Translations under genes and position numbers: made by a program
Shown: piece after piece, positions 15,591-24,182 of the stretch
Layout: the number at the start of each line of letters is the position of its first letter
Position numbering within the stretch: position 1 is the stretch's first letter
The notes under the pieces: model-generated
The model's input: the letters and a program-made list of their open reading frames with translations, nothing else
Database searches by the model: none
Told to the model about the DNA's origin: nothing
Source of the DNA: Streptomyces sp. NBC_01775
GTDB lineage: Bacteria; Actinomycetota; Actinomycetes; Streptomycetales; Streptomycetaceae
Assembly: GCF_035917675.1 (NCBI RefSeq)
Contig: NZ_CP109104.1
Span: forward strand, 4,216,001-4,280,000
Direction: 5' to 3'
DNA length: 64,000 nucleotides

Positions 15591-17212
15591 CCGAGACCAC
15601 GACCGAGGCCCCGGCGACCAGCAGCACCGCGCAGCCGGGCACGGCCGCGCCGTCCACAACCAGCGCGGCGGCCCAGGGCAAGCCCGAGTTGCGGCACACG
15701 CGGGGTGGGCTTCCGGCGGTGCCGCTGGCGGTCACGACGGGAAACACCGTCGTCGGTCTGCTGTCCGCCGCCACCTTGGCCGGCGGCCCCCTGGCGGGCG
15801 CCGCCGCTGTAGGCGGGGCCGCCTTGACCGGCGCCGTGGCCGCCGGGCGGCGCCGCAAGCAGGGCCGCACGTCCCGGAATTCCTCCCGAGGGGGAGGCCG
15901 TACGGGAGGTTCTGGGAGCCGTAGGACATCCGGCGGCGCTGGTGCGCTCTCGGGCCGTTCGCGTGGAGGAGGCAGTGGCTCCCGGAAGTCGTCCGGCGGC
16001 CGGAAGCCGTCCGGCTCCCGTACCGGGTCCGCCTCACAGCCCCGCAGCAACAGCAGTAGCGCCCGCCGTGCGGGCACCGGCGGCAAGTCCGGTTCCAGCG
16101 CTGGCCGCTCCCTTCTCTCCCGCGCTGGGGGGCTTTCGGGCTCCCGCGCTGCGGGCTCCCGGGGCGGGTCGTCGGGGCGCCGCGCTTCCGGTGGTGGGGC
16201 CGGGGGCCGGTCCGGCGGTGCGGCGGGGCGTGTGGGTGCGGTGCGGGATGCGCGCCGGGCGCGGCGGGAGGGGGCCCCGAGCAGGGCGTCTCAGCGTCGT
16301 GCGGACACGGGCGCGCGGCGCAGCGTCGCAGACGCCCGCCGCAACGCCCGCCAGACCGCCCGCGGTACCGGCGGGCCGGGCAGCAAGCACAACGGTGCGA
16401 ACCGGGCGCTGAACAACAGGCGGGGCGGTGCCCGCGGTTCCGTGCGGGAGCGGGCGCGGGGGCGGCTGGATGGGTGGCGGGAGGGGCGTGCCGATCGGGT
16501 GGCCCAGACCCGTCGGCGCAAGCTGGCGCAGCGTTCGATGCGCCGGGAGTTGCGCTCCTCGCGGCTGCGCTATTGGGGCCGTTGCCTGGCCGCCGCCGCC
16601 CTGGCCGCCCCTGTCGGGGTGCTGGGCATGCTCACCACTCCGCTGGGCCGCCGGTTCGGTGCGCCGGGCCTGATGCATCCGGGCCGGCGCCTCTTCCGCG
16701 CGCTCACGGGCAAGGCCCGCGCCGCGCGTGAGGAGCGTGACGAGGCGGCCCGTGAACTCCCCGACCGCGAAGCCGGGTCGGACGGGGCGGATTTGCTCAC
16801 GCGGGTGCCCCGCGCGCCGCGCAACCATCACCACCTGCTCAAGGGAGACGCCATGTCCGACACCCCCGGCTTCCTCTTCGACGCCTCCGCCTCGGAGATG
16901 GAAGAGGCCGCCAACACCTACGACCCCAGCGGTGCGATGCACGTGGTCAACACCCTGTTGGGGATGCCTGCCGCGCTCACCTCGATCTCCAACACGTTCA
17001 AGATCCTGGCCGAGAAGTCGGATGAGGACTTCCCCCTGGAGAAGGAGGTGGCCGAAGCGCTGGAGGACGTCTACAAGCACCTGAAGAAGGCCGTGGACTC
17101 CGCCGAAGACGTGGCCGAAGTGGTCGAGAAGGTCCACGAGCACGACATCCGCCGCCACAAGGAGCCCCGCAAGGGCGAGCCTATGTGGGACACCAGCAAC
17201 AACGACGAATAG
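15587..17212 (+). CDS. Gly/Ser/Arg-rich membrane-associated protein, AICE accessory
   Basis: A 541-residue protein with three parts: a hydrophobic segment at residues ~45-85 (TVVGLLSAATLAGGPLAGAA), a ~200-residue Gly/Ser/Arg-rich disordered region, and a C-terminal part with another hydrophobic stretch (CLAAAALAAPVGVLGMLTTP) and an acidic helical domain (~120 residues, EMEEAANTYD ... LEKEVAEALEDVYKHLKKAV). An internal in-frame ATG at 16853 has its own AAGGGAG ribosome site and would yield that last domain alone as a 119-residue protein. Related proteins occur upstream of traB in Streptomyces elements; the function is unknown. The basic low-complexity centre suggests nucleic-acid or cell-wall contact. 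Confidence 0.65.
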   Translation: MTETTTEAPATSSTAQPGTAAPSTTSAAAQGKPELRHTRGGLPAVPLAVTTGNTVVGLLSAATLAGGPLAGAAAVGGAALTGAVAAGRRRKQGRTSRNSSRGGGRTGGSGSRRTSGGAGALSGRSRGGGSGSRKSSGGRKPSGSRTGSASQPRSNSSSARRAGTGGKSGSSAGRSLLSRAGGLSGSRAAGSRGGSSGRRASGGGAGGRSGGAAGRVGAVRDARRARREGAPSRASQRRADTGARRSVADARRNARQTARGTGGPGSKHNGANRALNNRRGGARGSVRERARGRLDGWREGRADRVAQTRRRKLAQRSMRRELRSSRLRYWGRCLAAAALAAPVGVLGMLTTPLGRRFGAPGLMHPGRRLFRALTGKARAAREERDEAARELPDREAGSDGADLLTRVPRAPRNHHHLLKGDAMSDTPGFLFDASASEMEEAANTYDPSGAMHVVNTLLGMPAALTSISNTFKILAEKSDEDFPLEKEVAEALEDVYKHLKKAVDSAEDVAEVVEKVHEHDIRRHKEPRKGEPMWDTSNNDE

Positions 17213-17234
17213 AACCCCTCGAACTACCCGCAAC

Positions 17235-17268
17235 GGGCGGGCCCGCACCAGCTGGTGCGGGCCCGCCC
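17235..17268 (+). terminator. 34-bp perfect palindrome upstream of traB
   Basis: Two 17-base arms form a continuous dyad with no spacer, 23 bp after the preceding stop and 28 bp before the TraB start. As RNA it would be a very stable hairpin; as DNA it could be a protein-binding dyad. It probably ends or attenuates transcription before traB. Confidence 0.7.
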
Positions 17269-17295
17269 TCGTCATACGGCAAAGGAGAGACCTTC

Positions 17296-19539
17296 ATGGC
17301 GGAACACAGCCTGAACCTGACGAACAGCGCGGCCCCCGCCAAGCCGCCGAAGCCCTCGAAGACAACGACCAAGACGGGAGTCCCTTTGGACTGGGCCGCT
17401 CCCCACGGCCCGCTGACCGGCGCTGTCTCGGCAACGACCGGGGCAGGGGCCGCCGCGCTGCTCGGAGCCGCCGGAAGCATGCCTCCAGGCTGGCCCCTGG
17501 TCATCGGCGCCGCCGGCGCGCTGGGACACGGGATCGGCGCATCCATCCGGCGGAAGCTGACCGGGCACAGCATCGTGGCCCGCTCCGCATCCTGGCTGCT
17601 GGCCGGCGGGTGGACCACGTGGGCCATGACCACCGGCCCGCTGTCCTGGGCCGCCGCCGGGTCCCTGGCCGCCCTCGGAGTCGGCATCGGCGCCATGTCC
17701 TCCCACGCCGCCGTCCACGAAGAGGCCGCAGAACAAGAACGCCTCTCCGCCGAAGCCCGCGCCCTGGCCCGCGAGATGAACGCCGAGCGCACCGGTATCG
17801 CGCGGGAGTGGGAGGAGCGCATCACCCGCGTGTGCCGCGTGAAGGTGCAGATCTTCGCCGTGGAACTGTGGGAATCCGGCGCCGGGCACTCCCTCGCGGC
17901 CGAACTCCCGGGCGGGGGCGCGACCTGGGACCAGATCCGCAACCACGCCCGCGCCCTGGCCGCCGACGCCGGCCTCCCCCTCGGCTGCGCCATCCACGTC
18001 GAGGAAGGCGACCGACAAGGCCGGGTCGTCCTCGACATCCCGACACAGAACGTGGTGGCCAAGGACTACCCCTACCCGACCGACTACAGCCCCCTGTCCA
18101 TCCTGACGGGCATCCCCTGGGGACTGCTGCCCCACTCCGAGCACGTCAACGTCTTCCTGCGCGAGGCGTGCGCGCTGGTCCTGGGCCCGCCCGGATCAGG
18201 CAAGTCCACCTTCGTAGACGTGGTCCTCGCAGGCTTCAACCGCTGCACCGACGTGATCACGTTCGTCATCGACTTCAAGGCCGGTGCCTCCGCCCGACCC
18301 TGGGTGCGCCCCTACCTGGAAGCCGCGGGGCACCTGGCACCGCGCCGGGGACTTCCCGCGCCGCCGGCCGACACCCGGCCCGGGGTGGACTGGGTGGCCT
18401 CCACACCGAAGGAGGCGCGGCGGATGCTGCGCGCGGTACTGGCCATCAACGCCGCACGCCAGGCCGCCTACCAGGACCTCATGGACGAGCACGACACCAC
18501 GCTGCTGCCCGTCTCCGCGCGACTCCCGCAGATCCAGATCGTGGTGGACGAGGGCGCCGAACTCCTGTCCGCACCCTCCTTCCGGGACCCGGTCATGAAG
18601 GAGGTTCAGGGCGGGGTCAAGACGGTCATGCGCACCACCCGCGCCATGGGAATCCGCCTCGTCCTGACCGCAGTGGACGGCAACACCGCCGCGCTGGGCA
18701 ACACCGAGGTGCGCAAGTTCTCCCCCGTCGGCGTCGCCCTGACCTCGGGGGAGTCGGCGGGGGACAACGCGGCCAAGCTGTTCAAGCGGGTCAAGGTCGA
18801 TTCCTCCCAGCTCAACGCGAAGGGCGCCGGCATCATCGGCGCCGCCGGCGCGGAAGGCTTCGCGCCCACCCCCTTCAAGGGCTGGAAGACCACACCCAGC
18901 CTCGCCCGGGACGTCGTGCTCGCCACCAACCACCGCCGCCCCCTCCTCGACGAGGTCTCCGCACACGCGGCAGGAGAGGACTACAGCGAGCGCTGGAGCA
19001 CCGAGCGCGCCGGATGGCTGTGGGAAGACCACCCCAGCAGCAACAGCACACAGCCGGACACCGGAACCGCGCAGGAAACCCCAAGCGGCCCGCGCGAACC
19101 AGGCGACCTGAACCTCTCCTACCGGCGCCGCGAAAACAGCGGGCCGGACGAGGCGGACGCCATGGCCGCCCGCCTCATGCAGCAGATCGAAGACACCTAC
19201 GGCACCACCACCGAACCCGACCCCACCCACCGCCCGCCAGGGCGCGACGAGGGGCTGAACCTCTCCTACCGCCACCGGAACAACGACGACGAGGACGGTG
19301 ACGACTCGGAGGGTGAGCCGGGCGACGCCCGGAAAGCCGCGCTGCTGCTGATCCTGGCGGCCGGCCCCGAGGGGACCGGCGCCTCAGCCATGGAACGCGC
19401 CCTCAAGGACGACTTCGGCACCCGCCGCCCAGTCATCCAACGGTGGCTCAAGGAGTGGACCGAGGCCGGCGAAATCGTCCGCGTCGGCGAGGGCAGCAAA
19501 GCCCGCTACGTCCACCGCCAGCACGCCACCGGCCCGTAG
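17296..19539 (+). CDS. traB: TraB-type FtsK/SpoIIIE DNA translocase for conjugation
   Basis: A 747-residue protein. The N-terminal ~130 residues contain several membrane segments (VSATTGAGAAALLGAAG, WAMTTGPLSWAAAGSLAALG). The translocase core has Walker A GPPGSGKST (residues ~297-305) and Walker B QIVVDEGAELL (~414). The C-terminal ~65 residues are a winged helix (GASAMERALKDDF, RPVIQRWLKEW), the position that in TraB proteins reads 8-bp TRS repeats at clt. TraB forms hexameric pores and moves double-stranded DNA between mycelia without nicking. ATG 17296 follows AAAGGAGAG; the open frame upstream runs through the palindrome and is not used. TGACAGG repeats begin 14 bp after its stop, the usual clt location. 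Confidence 0.9.
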   Translation: MAEHSLNLTNSAAPAKPPKPSKTTTKTGVPLDWAAPHGPLTGAVSATTGAGAAALLGAAGSMPPGWPLVIGAAGALGHGIGASIRRKLTGHSIVARSASWLLAGGWTTWAMTTGPLSWAAAGSLAALGVGIGAMSSHAAVHEEAAEQERLSAEARALAREMNAERTGIAREWEERITRVCRVKVQIFAVELWESGAGHSLAAELPGGGATWDQIRNHARALAADAGLPLGCAIHVEEGDRQGRVVLDIPTQNVVAKDYPYPTDYSPLSILTGIPWGLLPHSEHVNVFLREACALVLGPPGSGKSTFVDVVLAGFNRCTDVITFVIDFKAGASARPWVRPYLEAAGHLAPRRGLPAPPADTRPGVDWVASTPKEARRMLRAVLAINAARQAAYQDLMDEHDTTLLPVSARLPQIQIVVDEGAELLSAPSFRDPVMKEVQGGVKTVMRTTRAMGIRLVLTAVDGNTAALGNTEVRKFSPVGVALTSGESAGDNAAKLFKRVKVDSSQLNAKGAGIIGAAGAEGFAPTPFKGWKTTPSLARDVVLATNHRRPLLDEVSAHAAGEDYSERWSTERAGWLWEDHPSSNSTQPDTGTAQETPSGPREPGDLNLSYRRRENSGPDEADAMAARLMQQIEDTYGTTTEPDPTHRPPGRDEGLNLSYRHRNNDDEDGDDSEGEPGDARKAALLLILAAGPEGTGASAMERALKDDFGTRRPVIQRWLKEWTEAGEIVRVGEGSKARYVHRQHATGP

Positions 19540-19552
19540 ACCCGACCACCTG

Positions 19553-19685
19553 TCTGTCACCTGTCACCAGGCCCCACACACCCCCTCAAAGAGCGCCTGT
19601 GGGGGCTGCAACCCCGCTTTGACCTGCATGTGACAGGTGACAGACAGGTGACAGGTGACAGGCGGATGACAGGCCGAGTGACAGG
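19553..19685. repeat. GTGACAGG repeats, candidate clt/TRS locus
   Basis: Plus-strand copies of GTGACAGG start at 19630, 19648, 19655 and 19678, with one-base variants at 19637 and 19666; inverted copies lie at 19553-19567. Spacings of 7 and 11 bases create an 18-bp periodicity. The cluster lies immediately downstream of traB, whose C-terminal winged helix is expected to recognise 8-bp repeats, making it the best clt candidate; an iteron role is the alternative. Confidence 0.75.
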
Positions 19686-19724
19686 CACCTCCCACACCGC
19701 ACCACACCGCGAAGGGAGCACACC

Positions 19725-20048
19725 ATGCACCGCCATCCACCACCCCACGGCGGCCCTCCCGGGCACCTCGCCCCGCACCTCCCAGCCGACGACTACCGCC
19801 GCGCCCAGGACAGCGGACAGCCCGTCATCGTCGTCCACACCACGACCCGCACCCACCGCCCGGCCCACGACTTCCTCTTCCCCATCGTCCTCGCGGGCGC
19901 CGGCGTCGCGGGCGTCTTCGGGCTCGTGGCCGCGTTCCTCGCGCTCCTCGACTTCGCAGCCCACACCGCGGTGGCCATCGGCGGTGCCGCGGGCCCGCTG
20001 GGCATCGGCGGAATCACCCTCAAGCTCGCCCGACCCCGCGCCAAGTAG
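19725..20048 (+). CDS. Small membrane protein, SpdD/DUF6251-like
   Basis: A 107-residue protein with a hydrophilic His/Pro-rich N terminus and two adjoining membrane segments (LFPIVLAGAGVAGVFGLVAA; FAAHTAVAIGGAAGPLGIGG). Small proteins of this layout directly after traB are annotated as spread (Spd) or mobile-element transfer proteins in Streptomyces. ATG 19725 follows GAAGGGAG. It lies between the candidate clt repeats and ssb. The Spd assignment rests on position and topology more than sequence. Confidence 0.62.
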   Translation: MHRHPPPHGGPPGHLAPHLPADDYRRAQDSGQPVIVVHTTTRTHRPAHDFLFPIVLAGAGVAGVFGLVAAFLALLDFAAHTAVAIGGAAGPLGIGGITLKLARPRAK

Positions 20049-20065
20049 CAGACAGGAGAAACCCC

Positions 20066-20515
20066 ATGGCCATGGGAGAAACCCCCATCACGATCGTCGG
20101 CAACCTGACCAGCGACCCGGAACTGAAGTTCACCCCCAGCGGTGCGGCTCTGGCCCGGTTCACGGTCGCGTCCACACCGCGCCAGTTCGACCGCACCTCG
20201 GGCCAGTACAAGGACGGCACCGCGATGTTCATGCGCTGCTCCGCATGGCGCGGCCTGGCCGAGAACGTCGCCGCCTCGCTCGCCAAGGGCCACCGCGTGG
20301 TGGTCACGGGGCGGCTGCGCCAGTTCGACTGGCAGACCCCGGAGGGCGAGAACCGCAGCATGCTCGCCATGGAGGTGGATGAGATCGGCCCCAGCCTCCG
20401 GTTCGCCACCGCCGAGCCGGTCAAGGCCACCGGGGACGCCAGGAAGCCGGCGCCCGCCGACGACGCCTGGAACACCGCACCGGCCGCGGCCGGTGGCGAC
20501 GAACCCCCGTTCTGA
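20066..20515 (+). CDS. ssb: Single-stranded DNA-binding protein
   Basis: A 149-residue SSB with the OB-fold signatures ITIVGNLTSDPELKFTPSG, FMRCSAWRGLAENVAASLAK and GHRVVVTGRLRQFDWQTPEG, and the acidic C-terminal tip GGDEPPF used to recruit replication partners. It is shorter than the chromosomal protein (~180-200) and belongs to the element. It probably serves element replication with the prim-pol and ATPase genes downstream. ATG 20066 follows AGGAGAAA. A strong hairpin follows the stop. Confidence 0.95.
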   Translation: MAMGETPITIVGNLTSDPELKFTPSGAALARFTVASTPRQFDRTSGQYKDGTAMFMRCSAWRGLAENVAASLAKGHRVVVTGRLRQFDWQTPEGENRSMLAMEVDEIGPSLRFATAEPVKATGDARKPAPADDAWNTAPAAAGGDEPPF

Positions 20516-20521
20516 CCACGC

Positions 20522-20565
20522 CAGGGGCGGCCCCACCTCGCCAAAGGAATCCGGGGCCGCCCCTG
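20522..20565 (+). terminator. Terminator after ssb
   Basis: A perfect 13-bp GC stem (20522-20534 with 20553-20565) and an 18-nt loop, beginning 7 bp after the ssb stop. It separates ssb from the methyltransferase gene. Confidence 0.7.
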
Positions 20566-20604
20566 CCCACAGCAACTCAATAGAGAGCACTGGAGGTCTC
20601 CAGC

Positions 20605-21288
20605 ATGACCCAACCCACCGACATCCGGCGAGTGCGCGGCCGACGGCCGCGGCTGCTGGATCTGTACTCCTGCCAGGGCGGCGCCGCCAAGGGCTACGCG
20701 GACGCCGGGTTCGATGTCGTCGGCGTCGACAAGGACCCGCAGCCCCGGTACCCGTACGCGTTCGTCCAGGCCGATGCGCTGGACTTCGTGCGCAAGCACG
20801 GCGCCGGGTTCGACTTCATCCACGCGTCCCCGCCCTGCCAGCTCGACTCGGACTGCCAGCGCATCCAGGCCCGGACCCACCCCGACCTGATCGCACCCAC
20901 CCGCGCCGCGCTGCAAGCGACCGGCCGCCCGTGGGTGATGGAGAACGTGCGCGGCGCCCTCCCGAAGCTCCGCGAGCCGGTCATGCTGTGCGGCGCCATG
21001 TTCGGCCTGCACACCTACCGGCACCGGTACTTCGAGACCGGCGGCGGCCTCACCCTCGTCCAGCCGCCGCACCCCGCCCACACAGCGCCGCAGGCCAAGA
21101 TGGGCCGCCCCGTGCCTGAAGGGCACTTCGGGCAGTACGTCGGCAACTTCTCCGGCGTCCCCCAGGCCCGCACCGTGCTCGGAGTGCCGTGGATGAACCG
21201 CGACGGCATCCGCGAATGCATCCCCCCGGCCTACACCGAGCACGTCGGCCGTGCGGCCCTGGCGGTCCGGCTGGAGGTGGCGGCATGA
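20605..21288 (+). CDS. Small C5-cytosine DNA methyltransferase-like protein
   Basis: A 227-residue protein with C5-methyltransferase motifs: motif I RLLDLYSCQGGAAKGY, motif IV SPPCQ with the catalytic cysteine, and motif VI WVMENVRGA. It is much shorter than typical enzymes (300-450), with little room for a target-recognition domain; such minimal versions recur in actinophage and AICE replication modules. It overlaps the prim-pol start (ATGA), so it is the first gene of the replication operon. It may protect element DNA from host restriction or from the element's own nucleases; the target sequence is unknown. Confidence 0.85.
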   Translation: MTQPTDIRRVRGRRPRLLDLYSCQGGAAKGYADAGFDVVGVDKDPQPRYPYAFVQADALDFVRKHGAGFDFIHASPPCQLDSDCQRIQARTHPDLIAPTRAALQATGRPWVMENVRGALPKLREPVMLCGAMFGLHTYRHRYFETGGGLTLVQPPHPAHTAPQAKMGRPVPEGHFGQYVGNFSGVPQARTVLGVPWMNRDGIRECIPPAYTEHVGRAALAVRLEVAA

Positions 21289-22205
21289 GCGCACCCACCA
21301 CCTGCAACCTGGCACTGCTCGCCTGGGCACTGGACGCCGTACGCCGCGGCTGGCACGTCATCCCCCTGCGGCCCGGTGACAAGCGGCCCGCCGGCCACGC
21401 CGACAAGTACTGCCCCGGCACCGGCCGCTGCGCCGGCGGGCACCACACACCCGAGCAGCGCGCCACCACCGACGTGGATCTGCTGGCGGCTGCGTGGTCC
21501 CACCAGCCCTACAACGTAGGCGTCGCCGCGGGCCCGTCCGGACTGCTGGTGGTGGACCTGGACACGCTCAAGGCGACAGACGAAGAAGGAGCGCCTGACG
21601 GCGCAACCGCTCTTCTGGCGCTCTGCGAGCGCGCCGGACAGCCCTACCCGACCACGTTCCAGGTGCGGACCCCGAGCGGAGGGGAGCACCTGTACTTCAC
21701 CCAGCCGCCCGGCGTCGCACTGCATTCCACTGCGGGGCGCCTGGCGAAGCGGATCGACACCCGCGGGTGGGGCGGCTACGTCGTCGCCCCCGGCAGCACC
21801 ACCCCCGACGGCACCTACACCGTCCTGGAGGACCGTCCGCCCACACCGCTGCCCGGCTGGCTGCACGGCGCACTCACACCACCCCGTCGGCCCGCACCGA
21901 CCCCGGCCGGGCCCCCCGCCAGTGGTGGCGGTGGCGGATATGCAGCGGCAGCGCTGCGGGGTGAGGCCGCCAACGTGGCCGGCGCCGCAGACGGCAGCCG
22001 CAACGCCACCCTGCTACGGGCCGCGCGGGCACTGGGACGGCTGGTCGCATCCGGCGACCTGAGCAGGGTCGAGGTTGAGGAGGCTCTTAGTGGGGCGGCG
22101 GCGGGCAACGCAACACAGCCGCAGCGCTACTACGACGACGTGATCCGACGCGGCCTGGACTGGTCCATCACCCACAACCCGGCATCCGGGAGGCGGGCCG
22201 CATGA
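21285..22205 (+). CDS. Bifunctional DNA primase/polymerase (prim-pol)
   Basis: A 306-residue AEP-type primase-polymerase: N-terminal ALDAVRRGWHVIPLRPGDKR, then YNVGVAAGPSGLLVVDLDTL with the acidic metal-binding residues, HLYFTQP and DTRGWGGYVVAPGS, all diagnostic for the prim-pol N domain. It is the replication initiator of the RepPP type used by many AICEs, probably working with the ATPase gene two cistrons downstream. ATG 21285 overlaps the methyltransferase stop by four bases. A Gly/Pro-rich linker (~residues 205-225) precedes a short helical C-terminal domain (RYYDDVIRRGLDWS). Confidence 0.9.
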   Translation: MSAPTTCNLALLAWALDAVRRGWHVIPLRPGDKRPAGHADKYCPGTGRCAGGHHTPEQRATTDVDLLAAAWSHQPYNVGVAAGPSGLLVVDLDTLKATDEEGAPDGATALLALCERAGQPYPTTFQVRTPSGGEHLYFTQPPGVALHSTAGRLAKRIDTRGWGGYVVAPGSTTPDGTYTVLEDRPPTPLPGWLHGALTPPRRPAPTPAGPPASGGGGGYAAAALRGEAANVAGAADGSRNATLLRAARALGRLVASGDLSRVEVEEALSGAAAGNATQPQRYYDDVIRRGLDWSITHNPASGRRAA

Positions 22206-22564
22206 CCAACCCCCCGCCCACTAAGAGCCACAACAACCCCGACCCCACCCCACCCGCCGCACAGACGCCGGGACACGACAACAGCGGCGGCGTGAGCCCT
22301 GGCGCCCGTCAGGGCGTCCTTTCAGTCCTTCCCTTCACCGTCCTCACCGAGGCCGAAGCCCGCGCTGATAGGCACCGCCCTGTGGCCTGGCTCCACATCA
22401 CCGCGCCCAAGGACGAAGCCCCGACCGCCACGTCGGTGTGCGCGTGCGGACGAAACCGCCGCGCTACCGGCCAGGCGGACGTACTCGCACTTCAAGAGAG
22501 CCACACCGCACATCGCGACTCCTGCCCACTCCGCACCCCCACCGAAGGGAGGGCCGCCGCATGA
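22202..22564 (+). CDS. Unknown small protein of the replication operon
   Basis: A 120-residue protein with a Pro-rich disordered N terminus and a C-terminal segment with CACGRNRRATG, a later cysteine and two histidines (HTAHRDSC), suggesting a small zinc site. It overlaps both neighbours by four bases, so it is translated with the prim-pol and the ATPase. Proteins with this pattern recur in Streptomyces elements but I know of no assigned function. Confidence 0.7.
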   Translation: MTNPPPTKSHNNPDPTPPAAQTPGHDNSGGVSPGARQGVLSVLPFTVLTEAEARADRHRPVAWLHITAPKDEAPTATSVCACGRNRRATGQADVLALQESHTAHRDSCPLRTPTEGRAAA

Positions 22565-23793
22565 GCGAGCACATCGACGGCGCCGCACTGCTCGATGAAG
22601 TCGAGCGCTTCCACCGCCGCTTCAACGTCTTCCCAACCGAGGCCGCCTACGTCGCCACGACCTTGTGGGACGGCCACGCGCACCTCATGGACGCGTTCGA
22701 CGGCACCGCCCGCCTGGCCTTCCTCTCCCCCGAACCCGGGTCCGGGAAGTCCCGCGCACTGGAGATCGTGGAAACCCTCACCCCCCGGGCCGCGACCACA
22801 GTCAACGCCTCCGCCAACGCCCTCTTCCGGCTGGTCGAGTCCGATGGCGGCACCCCCACGCTCCTCTTCGATGAGATCGACACCGTGTTCGGCCCCAAGG
22901 CGGGCGACAACGAGCCCGTACGCGGCTTCCTCAACTCCGGCTACCGACGCGGCGGCAAGTCCCTGCGCTGCGTCGGAGACGGCTCCAACCAGAGCGCCGA
23001 ATGGTTCAGCAGCTTCTGCGCCGTCGCCATGGCCGGACTCGGCTCCCTCCCCGACACAATCCTGACCCGCTCGATCATCATCCGCATGCGCAAGCGCGCC
23101 CCCAACGAGAAGATCGAGCCTTACCGCCGGCGCACCCACGAACCCCAGGGTCACGCGCTGCGCAACCGGCTTGCCGAGTGGGCCGACACCATCCGCGACG
23201 ACATCGCCGACGCCTGGCCAGAGATGCCCGAAGGGGTCTCCGACCGGCCCGCCGACGTGTGGGAACCGCTCCTCGCCGTGGCCGACGCGGCTGGCGGGCA
23301 CTGGCCCGAGCGTGGCCGCGCCGCCTGCGTGGAGCTGATCGCCGCCGCCTCGGAGAACGACAAGGCCAGCATCGGCGTCCGCCTGCTGACCGACCTGCGC
23401 GACACGGTGTTCTGCGGCGCGGACCGCATGCCCACCGCCGTCATCCTCGAATGCCTTCTGAGCATGGACGACGCGCCCTGGGCCGACCTGGACGACAAGC
23501 CCCTCAACTCCCGCACCCTGGCCAAGCTGCTCGGCCAGTACGTCACCCCCGCCAACAAGCCGATCCGGCCCCGGGGCATCCGGACCGCCTCCGGCACCCC
23601 GAAGGGCTACCACGCGGAAGACCTTCAGGATGCCTGGACCCGCTACTGCCCCCCTTCCCCCGGAGAGACCGCAACAGCCGCAACGTCCGCCACACCGCAG
23701 GTCAGCGAGGGTGAAAGCGTGGCGGATCCCCTCCCCGGCGTCCGCAACACGTCCGAGGAAGCCGACACACGCACGCTCCGCATCGTCGGCTGA
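22561..23793 (+). CDS. AAA-type ATPase with DUF3631 (replication helicase-like)
   Basis: A 410-residue protein with Walker A EPGSGKS (residues ~57-63) and Walker B LLFDEID (~101-107), followed by the DUF3631 region (TRSIIIRMRKR, MPTAVILECL, NSRTLAKLLGQY, KGYHAEDLQDAW). In AICEs this protein partners the prim-pol and is thought to act as the helicase/loader during excised replication. It overlaps the upstream stop by four bases. The 3' end contains several CCGCAAC repeats that continue downstream and could be the origin. The last ~50 residues are disordered. Confidence 0.85.
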   Translation: MSEHIDGAALLDEVERFHRRFNVFPTEAAYVATTLWDGHAHLMDAFDGTARLAFLSPEPGSGKSRALEIVETLTPRAATTVNASANALFRLVESDGGTPTLLFDEIDTVFGPKAGDNEPVRGFLNSGYRRGGKSLRCVGDGSNQSAEWFSSFCAVAMAGLGSLPDTILTRSIIIRMRKRAPNEKIEPYRRRTHEPQGHALRNRLAEWADTIRDDIADAWPEMPEGVSDRPADVWEPLLAVADAAGGHWPERGRAACVELIAAASENDKASIGVRLLTDLRDTVFCGADRMPTAVILECLLSMDDAPWADLDDKPLNSRTLAKLLGQYVTPANKPIRPRGIRTASGTPKGYHAEDLQDAWTRYCPPSPGETATAATSATPQVSEGESVADPLPGVRNTSEEADTRTLRIVG

Positions 23794-23915
23794 CCAACCC
23801 AGTGCCACCGGTGCCGCCGCGCCCCAGCGTGGCGGCACCTATCCGCAACATGACAGCCGTCCGCCACAGATTCGAGCCGCTGACCAGCAATGTTGCGGCG
23901 TTGCGGCTGTTGCGG
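23669..23915. repeat. CCGCAAC direct and inverted repeats, candidate origin
   Basis: CCGCAAC occurs at 23669, 23678, 23742 and 23843 and its complement GTTGCGG at 23892, 23900 and 23909. Seven copies in ~250 bp span the end of the ATPase gene and the gap before the excisionase. Such clusters act as iterons for plasmid-like replication or as excisionase/regulator sites; position between rep and xis fits both. Confidence 0.6.
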
Positions 23916-23960
23916 ATTCCCCAGACGGAGAAAGGCCGACGGCCGAGGAGGCACACCCTG

Positions 23961-24167
23961 ATGAGCGCCACCATGACCGCACCCGCTGACCGCCTGCTCT
24001 ACAAGCCGGAGGACGCCGCCGAAGTCCTGAGCATCGGCCGCTCCTTCGTCTACGAGCTGATGGCGGCGGGAGAGCTGGAATACGTCGAACTGAGCCGCCG
24101 CTGCCGGCGCATCAAGCGCGCCGCACTGGAGCAGTACGTCGCCAAGCTGCCCCCACAGACCCACTGA
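23961..24167 (+). CDS. xis: Excisionase (MerR-like helix-turn-helix)
   Basis: A 68-residue protein with a MerR/excisionase-type winged helix: YKPEDAAEVLSIGRSFVYEL, then MAAGELEYVELSRRCRRIK with the recognition wing, and AALEQYVAKL. This family directs excisive recombination by binding near att. ATG 23961 (a second ATG at 23973) was preferred over the longer upstream frame, which has no family match. It precedes the integrase by 65 bp, the standard xis-int order. Confidence 0.88.
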   Translation: MSATMTAPADRLLYKPEDAAEVLSIGRSFVYELMAAGELEYVELSRRCRRIKRAALEQYVAKLPPQTH

Positions 24168-24182
24168 CCCACCCACATCCTG

